From NCBI RefSeq assembly GCF_004168365.1, contig NZ_CP035704.1, positions 2,232,001 through 2,296,000 on the forward strand: a stretch of 64,000 nt of DNA. Direction: 5' to 3'. Both the position numbers and the translations under genes were made by a program. Positions 9,631 to 18,735 of this stretch are shown here, piece after piece. The notes beneath the pieces were generated by a model, which saw nothing but the letters and a program-made list of their open reading frames with translations, was not told the origin of the DNA and searched no databases. Numbering within the stretch: the first letter of the stretch is position 1; every line of letters starts with the position of its first letter. Origin of the DNA: Pseudolysobacter antarcticus. GTDB taxonomy: Bacteria; Pseudomonadota; Gammaproteobacteria; Xanthomonadales; Rhodanobacteraceae.

Positions 9631-10650
9631 ATGGATGACGCAGTGAAAAACCCGACAACGTTGGATACCGATGCCACGCCGCGCGACATCGATATTACCG
9701 TGACCATCCCGCTGTTCAACGAGGCGGAGAATGTTCCGATCCTGCACGAGCGTGTGTCCGCAGCAATGCAGCGACTCGGTCGGTCGTGGGAAATGATTCT
9801 CGTCAACGACGGCAGCACTGATGGTTCCGCGGCGATTCTCGATCAGATCGCCGCCAATGATCCGCATGTCACGGTGGTGCATTTTCGCGGCAACTACGGC
9901 CAGACCGCGGCGTTCATGGCCGGGCTGGATCATGCTCGCGGCAACATCATCGTGCCGATGGATGGCGATCTGCAAAACGATCCCGACGATATCGCGCGCC
10001 TGCTCGAAAAACTCGACGAAGGTTTTGATGTGGTATCGGGCTGGCGCAAAAATCGCAAGGACAATGCGATCAAACGCAATCTGCCGAGCCGGATTGCAAA
10101 CAGCATTATTTCGCGCGTTTCGGGCGTGCATCTGCATGACTACGGTTGTTCGCTCAAGGCCTATCGCCGCGATGTGCTCGATGGCGTGAAGTTGTATGGC
10201 GAGATGCATCGTTTTGTGCCGATCTACGCGTCTTGGAACGGCGCGCGCGTGACCGAAATGGAAGTGACTCATCACGCGAGATTGCATGGGCAGTCCAAGT
10301 ACGGGCTCGAACGCATCGTCAAGGTCGTGCTCGATCTGATGGTGGTGAAATTCCTGTATCGCTACTCGAACAAACCGATCTATTTGTTTGGCGGTTTTGG
10401 CTTGCTCAATATTGGCCTCGGGATTCTCGCCGGCATCTGGGCGCTCGGGCTGAAACTGTTCGGCGGTCTCTCGCTAATTCAGACACCGTTGCCGCTGCTC
10501 GCGGTGTTCCTGAATGCGACCGGTGTGCTCAGCATCCTGATGGGCCTGCTTGCCGAAATGCTCAATCGCACTTATCACGAATCGCAGGACAAATCGGTGT
10601 ATCGCATCACTCGGGTGGTGAGTCTGCGTGGTCGGGAAACGGGTAAATAA
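9631..10650 (+). CDS. GT2 glycosyltransferase, polyprenyl-phosphate sugar synthase type (ArnC/DPM-like)
   Basis: Predicted to move a sugar from a nucleotide donor to a polyprenyl phosphate on the cytoplasmic face of the membrane. The 339-residue product has a GT-A domain (TIPLFNEAENVP at the start, VNDGSTDGS, then MDGDLQNDP as the metal/donor-binding DxD-like block) and two C-terminal membrane helices (about 245-310), the usual ArnC/dolichol-phosphate-mannose-synthase architecture. ATG 9631 is preferred to TTG 9625. It opens a run of six genes ending near 17.2 kb; the next gene starts two bases after its stop. The actual sugar cannot be read from sequence. Confidence 0.87.
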   Translation: MDDAVKNPTTLDTDATPRDIDITVTIPLFNEAENVPILHERVSAAMQRLGRSWEMILVNDGSTDGSAAILDQIAANDPHVTVVHFRGNYGQTAAFMAGLDHARGNIIVPMDGDLQNDPDDIARLLEKLDEGFDVVSGWRKNRKDNAIKRNLPSRIANSIISRVSGVHLHDYGCSLKAYRRDVLDGVKLYGEMHRFVPIYASWNGARVTEMEVTHHARLHGQSKYGLERIVKVVLDLMVVKFLYRYSNKPIYLFGGFGLLNIGLGILAGIWALGLKLFGGLSLIQTPLPLLAVFLNATGVLSILMGLLAEMLNRTYHESQDKSVYRITRVVSLRGRETGK

Positions 10651-10652
10651 CG

Positions 10653-12518
10653 ATGTGCGGCATTGCCGGATTTTTCGGAGCGGGCGATGTCTCGGTATTG
10701 GGACGTATGGCGGCGCGGATTGCGCATCGCGGTCCCGACGATGAAGGTTTGCTGGTCGATGCCGATCGTGCAGTGTTTCTCGGCTTTCGTCGCCTGGCGA
10801 TTCTCGATATCGAGGGCGGCAAACAACCGATGACCACCGCCGACGGCGCGCTGACCATCGTCTTCAACGGCGAGATCTACAATTTCCGCGAACTGCGCAA
10901 GGAGCTCGAAGCGCTCGGCGCACAATTTCGCAGCGATCATTCCGATACCGAAGTGCTGCTACACGGCTGGCGTCATTGGGGCAAGGATTTGCCATCGCGG
11001 CTGAATGGGATGTGGGCGTTTGCGCTGTATGACCGCGAGCGCAATCAGGTTTTTTTCTCGCGCGATCGTTTCGGTAAAAAGCCGCTGTTTTTCTGTGCGC
11101 TGAAAAATGGTTTTGTATTCGCCTCAGAACTAACCGCGTTGCGCGAGCATCCCGCGGTACCCTCGACCTTGAGCGAAATCGCGCTGCGCAAATATTTTGC
11201 TTACGGTTATGTGCCGGCACCGCTGACCTTTCTGCACGGCGTGTCGAAGTTGCCGGGCGGATTTTCGTTGACGTTGGACCTCGCTGATTTTTCGTATCGC
11301 ACGGAACATTATTGGCAATATCAGCCCGAGCCATTCGAAGATAGTTCCGCCGCTATGGATACGCGCTGGATTGACGAGTTTCGTGAACGACTCGATCTTG
11401 CGGTGAGACGTCGCCTGGTTGCCGATGTTCCGGTGGGATGTTTCCTGTCCGGCGGTATCGATTCGTCGATGGTGACTGCGCTTGCGATGCAACACGCCGG
11501 ACGCGACAAGATCAAGGCATTTTCGATCGGATTCGAAGAGGCCAGTTTCGACGAAACACGTTATGCCAGAATGGTCGCCGAACATGTCGGTGCCGATCAT
11601 CAAATCGAAACACTCTCAGTGCAGCGCGCGCTGGAAATTCTGCCAGATCTTTGCGCGCGGCTCGATGAACCGGTAGCCGATTCCTCTATCCTGCCGACGT
11701 ACCTGTTGTGCCAGCATGCGCGCCGGCAGGTCACGGTCGCGCTGGGTGGTGACGGCGCGGATGAGTTGCTCGCCGGTTACGATCCGTTTCGCGCACTGCG
11801 TTACGCGCGCTGGTACGAAAAACTCGTGCCGAAACCGCTGCATCGTGCGGTATCGCTCGCGGTAACACGCCTGCCGGTGTCGCATCGCTACATGAGTCTG
11901 GATTTTCGCTTGAAACGCACGCTGCGCGGCCTCGATCATCCCGCCAATTTTCGCCTGCCCGTGTGGATGGCACCACTGGCGCCGTCGGAACTCGAACAAC
12001 TGTTTCGCGCGCCGATCGATCTCGAAGAAATTTACAGCGAAGCGATCGATGCCTGGGAAGGTTGCGCATCTGATGATCCGATCGAGCGCACCATCGCGTT
12101 TTATATCCGACTGTATTTGCAGGACGATATCCTCGTGAAAGTCGACCGCGCGAGTATGCTGAATTCGCTCGAAGTGCGTGCACCATTTCTGGATATCGAG
12201 CTTGTGGATTTCATGCGGCGCTTGCCGGCGCGCATGAAATTGCGCGGCGGCATCAGCAAATGGATTCTGCGCGAGAGTGCAAAATCGCTGCTGCCGCACG
12301 AAGTGCTGACGCGCAGCAAACAAGGTTTTGCCGTGCCGATCGGGCAGTGGTTCAGTGACGGCAAATTGCCCGACTATCCACACTCGCTGAATCCCGGTTT
12401 TTCGCAAACAATGCTGGCGCAGCATCGCATGCACAAGGCCGATCATCGTCTGTATTTGTGGGCCGATTGGTTGTTGGGCGCATCACATCTTGGTGCGCAA
12501 TTGCGATCTGTGACATGA
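10653..12518 (+). CDS. asnB: Asparagine synthase-type glutamine amidotransferase (AsnB family)
   Basis: Glutamine-hydrolysing amidotransferase, 621 residues. Cys2 of M-C-G-I-A-G is the N-terminal nucleophile of the glutaminase domain (1-210), which also has AHRGPDDEG and FNGEIYNFREL. The synthetase domain has the PP-loop FLSGGIDSSMV near residue 265 and GGDGADELLAGY near 365. The family includes true asparagine synthetase and enzymes amidating uronic acids of polysaccharides, plus XrtA/PEP-CTERM-associated members. Placement two bases after a glycosyltransferase and before more envelope genes favours a polysaccharide role, by inference; true asparagine synthesis cannot be excluded. Confidence 0.88.
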   Translation: MCGIAGFFGAGDVSVLGRMAARIAHRGPDDEGLLVDADRAVFLGFRRLAILDIEGGKQPMTTADGALTIVFNGEIYNFRELRKELEALGAQFRSDHSDTEVLLHGWRHWGKDLPSRLNGMWAFALYDRERNQVFFSRDRFGKKPLFFCALKNGFVFASELTALREHPAVPSTLSEIALRKYFAYGYVPAPLTFLHGVSKLPGGFSLTLDLADFSYRTEHYWQYQPEPFEDSSAAMDTRWIDEFRERLDLAVRRRLVADVPVGCFLSGGIDSSMVTALAMQHAGRDKIKAFSIGFEEASFDETRYARMVAEHVGADHQIETLSVQRALEILPDLCARLDEPVADSSILPTYLLCQHARRQVTVALGGDGADELLAGYDPFRALRYARWYEKLVPKPLHRAVSLAVTRLPVSHRYMSLDFRLKRTLRGLDHPANFRLPVWMAPLAPSELEQLFRAPIDLEEIYSEAIDAWEGCASDDPIERTIAFYIRLYLQDDILVKVDRASMLNSLEVRAPFLDIELVDFMRRLPARMKLRGGISKWILRESAKSLLPHEVLTRSKQGFAVPIGQWFSDGKLPDYPHSLNPGFSQTMLAQHRMHKADHRLYLWADWLLGASHLGAQLRSVT

Positions 12519-12558
12519 CCTATTGGCCAGCGAAAACGCGGCTATTGCAGGGCGGCGA

Positions 12559-13488
12559 ATGAACCTGCGTTTCTGGCTCAAGCTGGTGCTATCAACCTGC
12601 CTACTCGGTTGGCTGCTGCAGCGTACGCCGTTGGGCGATGTGACCGCAGATCTCACGCGTGTGGGACTCGGGATTTTTATCGCCGGAGCATTGCTGAGTC
12701 TGCAGTGCTGGATCGATGCGGCAATTCGACTGTGGGTGGTCGCACCGGAATTTCCGTTGACCGAAGTCGTGCGCATGAGTTTTATCTCGCAATTCTACGG
12801 TACGGTTTTGCCGGGTCAGCTTGCTGGCGATGTCGTGAAAATCTGGCGACTCGGTCGCTTCCAGCGTTTTCCAGGACACGCTGCCGCAGCCACCTTGATC
12901 GATCGTGGTATCGCAACCTTTGCGTTGTTTGCGATTGGTGCGTTTGCCGCGTTCGCTCTCGATACGATCCATCGCAGCCTGGGAATCGTGCTGGTTTGCG
13001 CTACGTTTGCGATCGCCATCGCGGGCGTGATGTTGTCGCTCGCCAGCGTGCGCGACTTGCTCGTGAGATTGGCAAATATCGGTAGCAGCCGACCATGGCT
13101 GGCGCGTCTGTCAGAGCTGCTGCATCGCATCGCGCACGCGCTGCACGATGCGATGCGCCGCCCGGCGCGGTTGATGATCTGTTTCATACTGGCGCTCGTT
13201 TTTCATGCGATCTGCATCGGCAACCACATGCTGATCGGCCACGCGCTCGGCATCGATATCGGGCTGTCGGCATGGTGCTTGGTGTATGCCGGTGTTTCCG
13301 TGTTGATGCTGCTGCCGATCAGCATTGCCGGCATTGGCTTGCGTGAAGGCGGTTATGTCGGCCTGCTGGCTTTGTTCGGCACCAGTCGCGAAACCGCGCT
13401 GGCGCTGTCGTTTACCTTCCTCGGTTATGCCTTACTGGGAGCATTGTTGGGCTACGTTACCGAACTGATGGATTACCGCGACCAATGA
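12559..13488 (+). CDS. UPF0104/LPG synthase TM-domain-like integral membrane protein
   Basis: Polytopic inner-membrane protein of 309 residues with seven to eight hydrophobic stretches. It resembles the membrane half of lysylphosphatidylglycerol synthase (UPF0104/AglD-like), including FYGTVLPGQLAGDVVK near residue 80 and the C-terminal ISIAGIGLREGGYVGL. Such proteins in glycan clusters are thought to flip or modify lipid carriers. ATG 12559 is chosen over TTG 12523 because the hydrophilic extra N-terminus has no support. Its stop overlaps the next start (ATGA at 13485). Confidence 0.8.
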   Translation: MNLRFWLKLVLSTCLLGWLLQRTPLGDVTADLTRVGLGIFIAGALLSLQCWIDAAIRLWVVAPEFPLTEVVRMSFISQFYGTVLPGQLAGDVVKIWRLGRFQRFPGHAAAATLIDRGIATFALFAIGAFAAFALDTIHRSLGIVLVCATFAIAIAGVMLSLASVRDLLVRLANIGSSRPWLARLSELLHRIAHALHDAMRRPARLMICFILALVFHAICIGNHMLIGHALGIDIGLSAWCLVYAGVSVLMLLPISIAGIGLREGGYVGLLALFGTSRETALALSFTFLGYALLGALLGYVTELMDYRDQ

Positions 13489-14417
13489 CGATCAGCGCGC
13501 CGCCAGTTTTGCGTATCGAGACGCTGGTAAGCTGTCCGGTCTGCGGCGGAGGTTCGCTGCATCACCTACTGACTTCCTCTGATTTTGAATCCGCCACAGG
13601 TGATTATGGCATCGACGAATGCGCCGATTGCGGCATCGCATTCACCAATCCTCGACCGATTGAAGCAGATCTGCCGAAGCTGTACGAGCAACGCGATTCT
13701 GCGGATTTTCCGTCCGCGGCGAGTGATGGATTCATAACGCGCTTGCGCGATTTTTCGATCGACCGGTATTTGCGAACACAACTCTCCGACAAGCGACTAG
13801 ATGGTTTCGCCGAATTGCAAGTGCTCGACTACGGTTGCGGTGACGGTGCGTTATCGCGTGGGGTCGATCGTTACGCAAAGGCGCATGGTCTCGCCGCAAA
13901 AATAACTGCGGTCGATTTCCATGCGCTCACTCCCGCGGCGTTGAACAACATGCCACTCTTGCGTTACCTGACCCATACGCAACTGCAAGCCGATGACCAG
14001 ACCTACGACGTAATTTTTTTGCGGCATGTGCTCGAACATCATCCACATCCGTTGCGACTTTTGCAGCGGTTGGCCGAACTGCTGCGCCCCGATGGAAGGC
14101 TTTGTATCGAAGTTCCGAACCGGCGCAGTATCTGGGCCAGTGCGTTCGGCAAGTTCTTTTTCGGCTACTACCTGCCGCGGCATTTGGTGCATTTTGATCG
14201 ATCGAGTATCGAGAACACATTCGCACGCGCCGGATTCCATGACATCCGCATCGAGTCTGGTCATACGCCGCTCATCGGTGGCTCGTTAGGCAGTCTGATC
14301 GGCAGGAAAATCAGCAATACCGGTTTGTTCGGAATGGCAGGCTATCCTCTGCAAGTCGCAGTCGATCTTGTCGTCGGCAGATCGACCACACTTCGAGTCA
14401 TCGCCACTCGTGCTTGA
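13485..14417 (+). CDS. SAM-dependent methyltransferase with N-terminal zinc-finger-like domain
   Basis: Class I methyltransferase, 310 residues. Residues 17-52 contain C-P-V-C and C-A-D-C pairs, a zinc-ribbon-like start common in sugar and lipid methyltransferases of envelope clusters. Motif I is VLDYGCGDG (near residue 113), and the acidic end of the second strand is in ITAVDF; FLRHVLEHHPHP and LLRPDGRLCIEVPN follow, as in Methyltransf_23 proteins. The start overlaps the preceding stop (ATGA). The substrate is probably a sugar or lipid intermediate of the same cluster; this is inferred from position. Confidence 0.85.
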   Translation: MTISAPPVLRIETLVSCPVCGGGSLHHLLTSSDFESATGDYGIDECADCGIAFTNPRPIEADLPKLYEQRDSADFPSAASDGFITRLRDFSIDRYLRTQLSDKRLDGFAELQVLDYGCGDGALSRGVDRYAKAHGLAAKITAVDFHALTPAALNNMPLLRYLTHTQLQADDQTYDVIFLRHVLEHHPHPLRLLQRLAELLRPDGRLCIEVPNRRSIWASAFGKFFFGYYLPRHLVHFDRSSIENTFARAGFHDIRIESGHTPLIGGSLGSLIGRKISNTGLFGMAGYPLQVAVDLVVGRSTTLRVIATRA

Positions 14418-15165
14418 TCTGTCGCTCGGCATTCCCTTGTACAACGCCAGCCGGTTTCTGGACGAACTGTTTGTTTGTTTGCGCGGGTTGAATCCGTCGC
14501 CGCGCGAAATCGTTTTCCTCGACGATGCATCCAGCGATGATTCGCTTTCGCGCGCTAGGCAATTCGCCAAAGATTTCTTGCCAAATGTCGCCGTGCGGGT
14601 GCTGAGCAACGAACACAATCTCGGCATCGCTGGCAGCTACAATCGACTCGTGAAAGAAACGTCGGGCGAATGGTTGCAGATACTCGACGCCGACGATCTT
14701 TTCACCGACACCGATTTTTACCAGCAGATTGCAGCACATTTGCGAGCGGAAAATGATGTTGTCGTAACCGCACTTCGCAGCAACAAACGTTTGCTCGATC
14801 GCTGCGCCCGTCTGGTGGCGCCGCTGATACCGCTACAGCCTCCGGCGTGGTTGCCTTTGTTGGGCTCGGTCGCTACACGCGCAGGTGTGTTGTATCGACG
14901 CGCTCGGCTGGTGCAACAACCATTTCCAGACCCTGCATATGCGGGTTCCGATGTGATTCATCTGCTTGAATTGCGCGCTGGCGGTCGCTGTGTTTTCCTG
15001 CGCGGACCTTCAGTGCGTTATCGAATCCATGGCGCGGCGCAGTCGAGCCAGTTACGTGACTACTCGATATATCGTCAGCAGCTTGTATGCTTTGATCGCA
15101 AGACCCAAATCGCGCATGGACTCGATCTGCATCTGCGTCAATTTGGGCAAAGGTTGATACGATGA
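14410..15165 (+). CDS. GT2 family glycosyltransferase
   Basis: GT-A fold transferase of 251 residues with no membrane segment. It has LGIPLYNASRFL at the start, FLDDASSDDS (nucleotide-binding) and LQILDADDLF as the DxD metal site, with a weak C-terminal acceptor half. The GTG at 14410 is chosen because it places the first strand at the normal distance and overlaps the methyltransferase stop by eight bases; TTG 14368 is an alternative. Its stop overlaps the next gene as ATGA (15162). Probably adds a sugar to the product of this cluster. Confidence 0.8.
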   Translation: MLDLSLGIPLYNASRFLDELFVCLRGLNPSPREIVFLDDASSDDSLSRARQFAKDFLPNVAVRVLSNEHNLGIAGSYNRLVKETSGEWLQILDADDLFTDTDFYQQIAAHLRAENDVVVTALRSNKRLLDRCARLVAPLIPLQPPAWLPLLGSVATRAGVLYRRARLVQQPFPDPAYAGSDVIHLLELRAGGRCVFLRGPSVRYRIHGAAQSSQLRDYSIYRQQLVCFDRKTQIAHGLDLHLRQFGQRLIR

Positions 15166-17225
15166 CTTTGCGCAATCTGCGCCTGCAGACGATACGTGAC
15201 GGATCAAGAAAAACTCTGCTCGCATTGAGCCTGATATGGCTGCTCGTACTGATGCTTTTGCGCTGCTGGCCGCAGCCGGGCGGCATCATTCAGATGCAAA
15301 TTCTCGCGGAAAAAAATGGTGTCGCGCAATGGTTTTTCGATCGCGGTGACGGCTATTCCGAAGCTGAGTCGGCAACCGCTGGATTGCAGGCCGGTGACAA
15401 TAAAATTTCCTTCGAATTGCCGCGGGGAACCTACACCAGCCTGCGTTTCGATCCGACCAACAATGATGGGTGGATCGCTGTCAATGCACTGAACTGGGTA
15501 GTGAATCCGTCGGTCGATAGCATGGCGCTGGGCAAGGAAAATTTGCAGGCACTCGCTGATATCGTGCGGGTTGAAGCACGGGCGGATGGCGTTTTGATTC
15601 AACCGCTCGCCGGCTCGGGCGATCCGCAGATGAACTTGCCGTTGCCGCAGCCGTTGCGTCTGGTTCGTATTCCGGAGTTGTCACAGGATGCGATCACCGC
15701 ATTTGAATGGGCGTGTGCGGCATTGCTGGCGCTGTTGTTGGTCAAAGTAAAACTGCCAACGCATGCCGTGATCGTGATCGGCATGAGTCTGGCGGCTGGC
15801 CTGATCGTGGCGATAGCGATGCTGAGCAGCACCACACAGTCGATGCATCCCGACGAGTATTCGCACATGTCGGCGTTGCACTATTTTGCCGTGCATTGGT
15901 GGCCGCCCGCGATCAACGATCCGGCAGTGGTACCTTCGTTATCAATCTATGGCACGTCTTATCTGTCCGAGCTGGACGTGAACTACCCGATTGCTGCACG
16001 TGTGATCTCGCCGATCATCACGCTCGCCGGCTCCGAGATGATGGCGGCGAGAATTTTTCAGTGTTCGCTGTGGGCGATATTGTGCGTGCTGGCGTGGCGC
16101 AAAAAAAGCTGGGCGATTGCGCTCGCCATCGCTCTCGTCACACCGCAAATCTGGTACGTGTTTTCGTACTTCAATGCCGATGCTTTTCCGTTGTTCCTGA
16201 CGCTAATCGCCGCGACGCTGGTCGCCGATGGCAGTGGCAGTTTGCAGGCGTATATCCTCGGTCGGCGAGGCATGAGCAGCGCTGTCGTGGTCTTCGCCAT
16301 CTGTCTTGGTTTGATTCTGATATCGAAGCGCAATTTCCTGCCGCTCGTTCCCGGATTGTTGTTATGGCTCGCCGTGCTGCATCTGGACTTGCGCTGGCGC
16401 GAATTGTTGGCGTCACTGTTCGGCTTGGCGCTGCTCGGATTCAGTGTATTCGCACCCGCAATTCCGATGCAGGACGCGTGGTATTCGGATATTTCGTTCG
16501 CACTTCTCGGTGCCGCATTTATTGGTTTTGCAGCGATTGTAGTTGTATTGCGTTGTTGGCGAGATGCGCAGCGAAAAGCTGTTTTGGCGCGTTTGCTGCT
16601 GGTCATAGGGATCATATTTGCCGTGGTTATTCCGCGGCTCGCGTTGGATATCTGGATGAACGGCACGCCGGCGACAAAAGCGGCAAACATCATGGCCGTC
16701 GCCGAAGCCCATGCGGGCGAACAGTTCAAACCTTCGGTGATCGCCCAAGGTAAAGGTTTTGCGATGCTCGGTCTCGCTCACAAAGGTGTGACCCTGCATG
16801 AAATAATTTTCGATCCGTATCAGTGGGGGAAAATGAGCCGCATGAGCGCATTCGGCGTGTACGGACATATGAATATTTACGCTGACGAGAATCTTTATTG
16901 GTGGCTGATAGGAGCCGCCGTGTTGCTGATCATCATCGGATCGACTGCGCTGGTACGCGCCGATCCCGCGCATGCGACGCGTTTGCTGGCGGTGGTTTTT
17001 GGCATCTGCATACTCATCGCAGGCAGCTCGCTGCTGCACAGTTGGGTCGATGACCTGCAGCGGCAGGGGCGTTATCTGCTGCCGATGGCGGGAATGTTGG
17101 CACTGTTGCTTGGGCACGGCAGCAACAAATTGCCGCAGCGAACGTTCAACGCAGCGCTGCTATTCGCTGTGGGACTGTCGCTATATTCATTCGCTGCCGT
17201 GGCGTTGCCGGCACTTGCGCGATAG
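15162..17225 (+). CDS. Large GT-C-like/DUF2142-like membrane protein
   Basis: Integral membrane protein of 687 residues. One N-terminal helix (20-40) is followed by a roughly 140-residue periplasmic, beta-rich section (45-175), then about eleven hydrophobic segments. After the second helix comes S-M-H-P-D-E-Y-S-H-M, an acidic loop of the kind that carries the catalytic Asp/Glu in GT-C glycosyltransferases using polyprenyl-phosphate sugars. The family looks like DUF2142 or a relative; I am unsure of the exact name. It closes the glycan cluster and would be the natural user of the polyprenyl sugar made by the 9631-10650 gene. Confidence 0.65.
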   Translation: MTLRNLRLQTIRDGSRKTLLALSLIWLLVLMLLRCWPQPGGIIQMQILAEKNGVAQWFFDRGDGYSEAESATAGLQAGDNKISFELPRGTYTSLRFDPTNNDGWIAVNALNWVVNPSVDSMALGKENLQALADIVRVEARADGVLIQPLAGSGDPQMNLPLPQPLRLVRIPELSQDAITAFEWACAALLALLLVKVKLPTHAVIVIGMSLAAGLIVAIAMLSSTTQSMHPDEYSHMSALHYFAVHWWPPAINDPAVVPSLSIYGTSYLSELDVNYPIAARVISPIITLAGSEMMAARIFQCSLWAILCVLAWRKKSWAIALAIALVTPQIWYVFSYFNADAFPLFLTLIAATLVADGSGSLQAYILGRRGMSSAVVVFAICLGLILISKRNFLPLVPGLLLWLAVLHLDLRWRELLASLFGLALLGFSVFAPAIPMQDAWYSDISFALLGAAFIGFAAIVVVLRCWRDAQRKAVLARLLLVIGIIFAVVIPRLALDIWMNGTPATKAANIMAVAEAHAGEQFKPSVIAQGKGFAMLGLAHKGVTLHEIIFDPYQWGKMSRMSAFGVYGHMNIYADENLYWWLIGAAVLLIIIGSTALVRADPAHATRLLAVVFGICILIAGSSLLHSWVDDLQRQGRYLLPMAGMLALLLGHGSNKLPQRTFNAALLFAVGLSLYSFAAVALPALAR

Positions 17226-17270
17226 GTCTGCGATATCGCGCTTGGCTTGATCTATCGCATGCCAACGCGG

Positions 17271-17289
17271 CGCCTCGAGCGGCGGTTTT
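17271..17289 (+). terminator. Possible weak terminator after the glycan cluster
   Basis: A short GC stem (CGCC/GGCG, 6-base loop) is followed by five T residues, 45 bases after the last gene of the cluster. The stem is only four pairs, so this is tentative. Confidence 0.3.
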
Positions 17290-17526
17290 TGTCGGTTAGG
17301 GGAATGCGAATTCAGTATGAATTCTTTGCAACCTTTTGCACTCTAGGCGCATCTCTTCACCTGCCTTTTCGTCTGTTATTCAAATGCATGACTTCCGTCA
17401 CGTATGACTATCGACTCTAGCGGGGAAGGGGCCGGAACACGCACAGTGCGCACCATGCGACTTGCACTACGTTGGTGATATAGTTTAGTATTACACCAAG
17501 TCATCACATTCCTCGGGCGCCACGTC
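17290..17526. other. Intergenic region upstream of the RND operon
   Basis: With the hairpin before it, this is about 300 bases without a gene between the glycan cluster and the efflux operon. The only signal I can point to is the candidate promoter at 17462-17491. I see no clear operator palindrome and no regulator gene next to the operon. Confidence 0.5.
17462..17491 (+). promoter_or_regulatory. Candidate sigma-70 promoter for the RND efflux operon
   Basis: TTGCAC and TAGTAT are separated by 18 bases and lie 36 bases before the ATG of the fusion protein. The surrounding run (tatagtttagtattac) is AT-rich compared with its neighbours. The match is partial. Confidence 0.4.
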
Positions 17527-18735
17527 ATGCAATCCAAATCGTTGAAACTTCAGCAACTCATCTGTGGCGGCATTTTGCTGGCTGCGTTCGGCGCCTTGTC
17601 CGGTTGTGGCGGCGGCCAGGCTGCACCTGCGGTCGATGCCAAAAAGGATGCCGTAAACGCGGTTCCGGTCGAAGTCGCTGAAGCGGGTCGCAACGCGATC
17701 AGCGCAAGCTACAGCGGCACGGCGTCATTGGTTGCGGATCATGAAGCCCAGGTCGTGGCGAAAACCAGCGGTGTGATGCTCAAGCTGTTTGTCGAAGAAG
17801 GCATGCTGGTCAAGGAAGGCCAATTGCTGGCGCAACTCGACGATGCCAACGCGCGCAGCAGCGCGGCGCAGACCGAAGCGCAGATGCACAAGGCCGAGGC
17901 GGTATTCGCGCGCGCAGAGCAGTCAATCAAGAAGGAACTGATTCCGAAGGCCGAATACGATACCGACAAATTCGACATGTTGAGCCAGCGCGCGGCGTTT
18001 GAAGTTGCCAAGCTGCAGCTTGCCTATACGCGCATCGTGGCGCCGGTCAGCGGCGTGATCGCCGAACGTTCGGTCAAGATCGGCAACTACGTCCAGACCA
18101 ACGCCACGATGTTTCGTATCGTCGGCATGGATCCACTGCAGGCGGTGCTGAACGTGCCCGAGCGTCAGCTCGGCATCCTCAAGGCCGGGCAGACAGTGCG
18201 ACTCGACGCCGATGCGTTGAGTGGCAAGAAATTCACTGGCGAAATCAAGCGCATCGCGCCGGTGGTCGATCCGGCCAGCGGCACGTTCCGCGTGACTTGC
18301 GAATTCCACGATACCACCGGCATCTTGCGTCCGGGCATGTTCGGGCGTATCGAAATCGTCTACGACCATCGCGAAAGCGCGTTGACTGTGCCGCGTTCGG
18401 CGGTGGTAGAAGAAGATGGCGAGACGTCGGTATTTGTGGTCGAGGCGGCGCCTCCGGCTGCAGCCAAGACGGACGCAGCAAAAACCGATGCAGCAAAGAC
18501 CAACAAGCCTGCAGACAAGGCCGTAGCCGCCGCACCCGCAGTGCCGGGCATGGTCGCGCACCGACGCTTGGTCAAGCTCGGTTATCTCGATACCGATCGC
18601 GCTGAAATTCGCGAGGGCATCGAGGATGGCGCGCGCGTGATCACGGTCGGTCGCAACGCGGTGCGTGAGGGCACCGCCGTGCAGGTGTTGCCGAGCCAAG
18701 TAGTCGAGAAGCAGGTCGCGGACAAAAAGGCATGA
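17527..18735 (+). CDS. RND efflux periplasmic adaptor (membrane fusion lipoprotein)
   Basis: Adaptor linking an inner-membrane RND pump to an outer-membrane channel, 402 residues. The signal peptide ends in a lipobox (L-S-G-C near residue 27), so it is a lipoprotein. HlyD-type order follows: a lipoyl/barrel-sandwich half (GVMLKLFVEEGMLVKEGQLLAQLDD), an alpha-hairpin of 100-155, the second lipoyl half (IVAPVSGVIAERSVKIGNYV), then beta-barrel and membrane-proximal domains. Near 317-335 there is a low-complexity stretch of repeated A-A-K-T-D units, probably a flexible linker. The stop overlaps the first pump as ATGA. No outer-membrane channel gene is in this operon, so a TolC encoded elsewhere is expected. 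Confidence 0.9.
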   Translation: MQSKSLKLQQLICGGILLAAFGALSGCGGGQAAPAVDAKKDAVNAVPVEVAEAGRNAISASYSGTASLVADHEAQVVAKTSGVMLKLFVEEGMLVKEGQLLAQLDDANARSSAAQTEAQMHKAEAVFARAEQSIKKELIPKAEYDTDKFDMLSQRAAFEVAKLQLAYTRIVAPVSGVIAERSVKIGNYVQTNATMFRIVGMDPLQAVLNVPERQLGILKAGQTVRLDADALSGKKFTGEIKRIAPVVDPASGTFRVTCEFHDTTGILRPGMFGRIEIVYDHRESALTVPRSAVVEEDGETSVFVVEAAPPAAAKTDAAKTDAAKTNKPADKAVAAAPAVPGMVAHRRLVKLGYLDTDRAEIREGIEDGARVITVGRNAVREGTAVQVLPSQVVEKQVADKKA

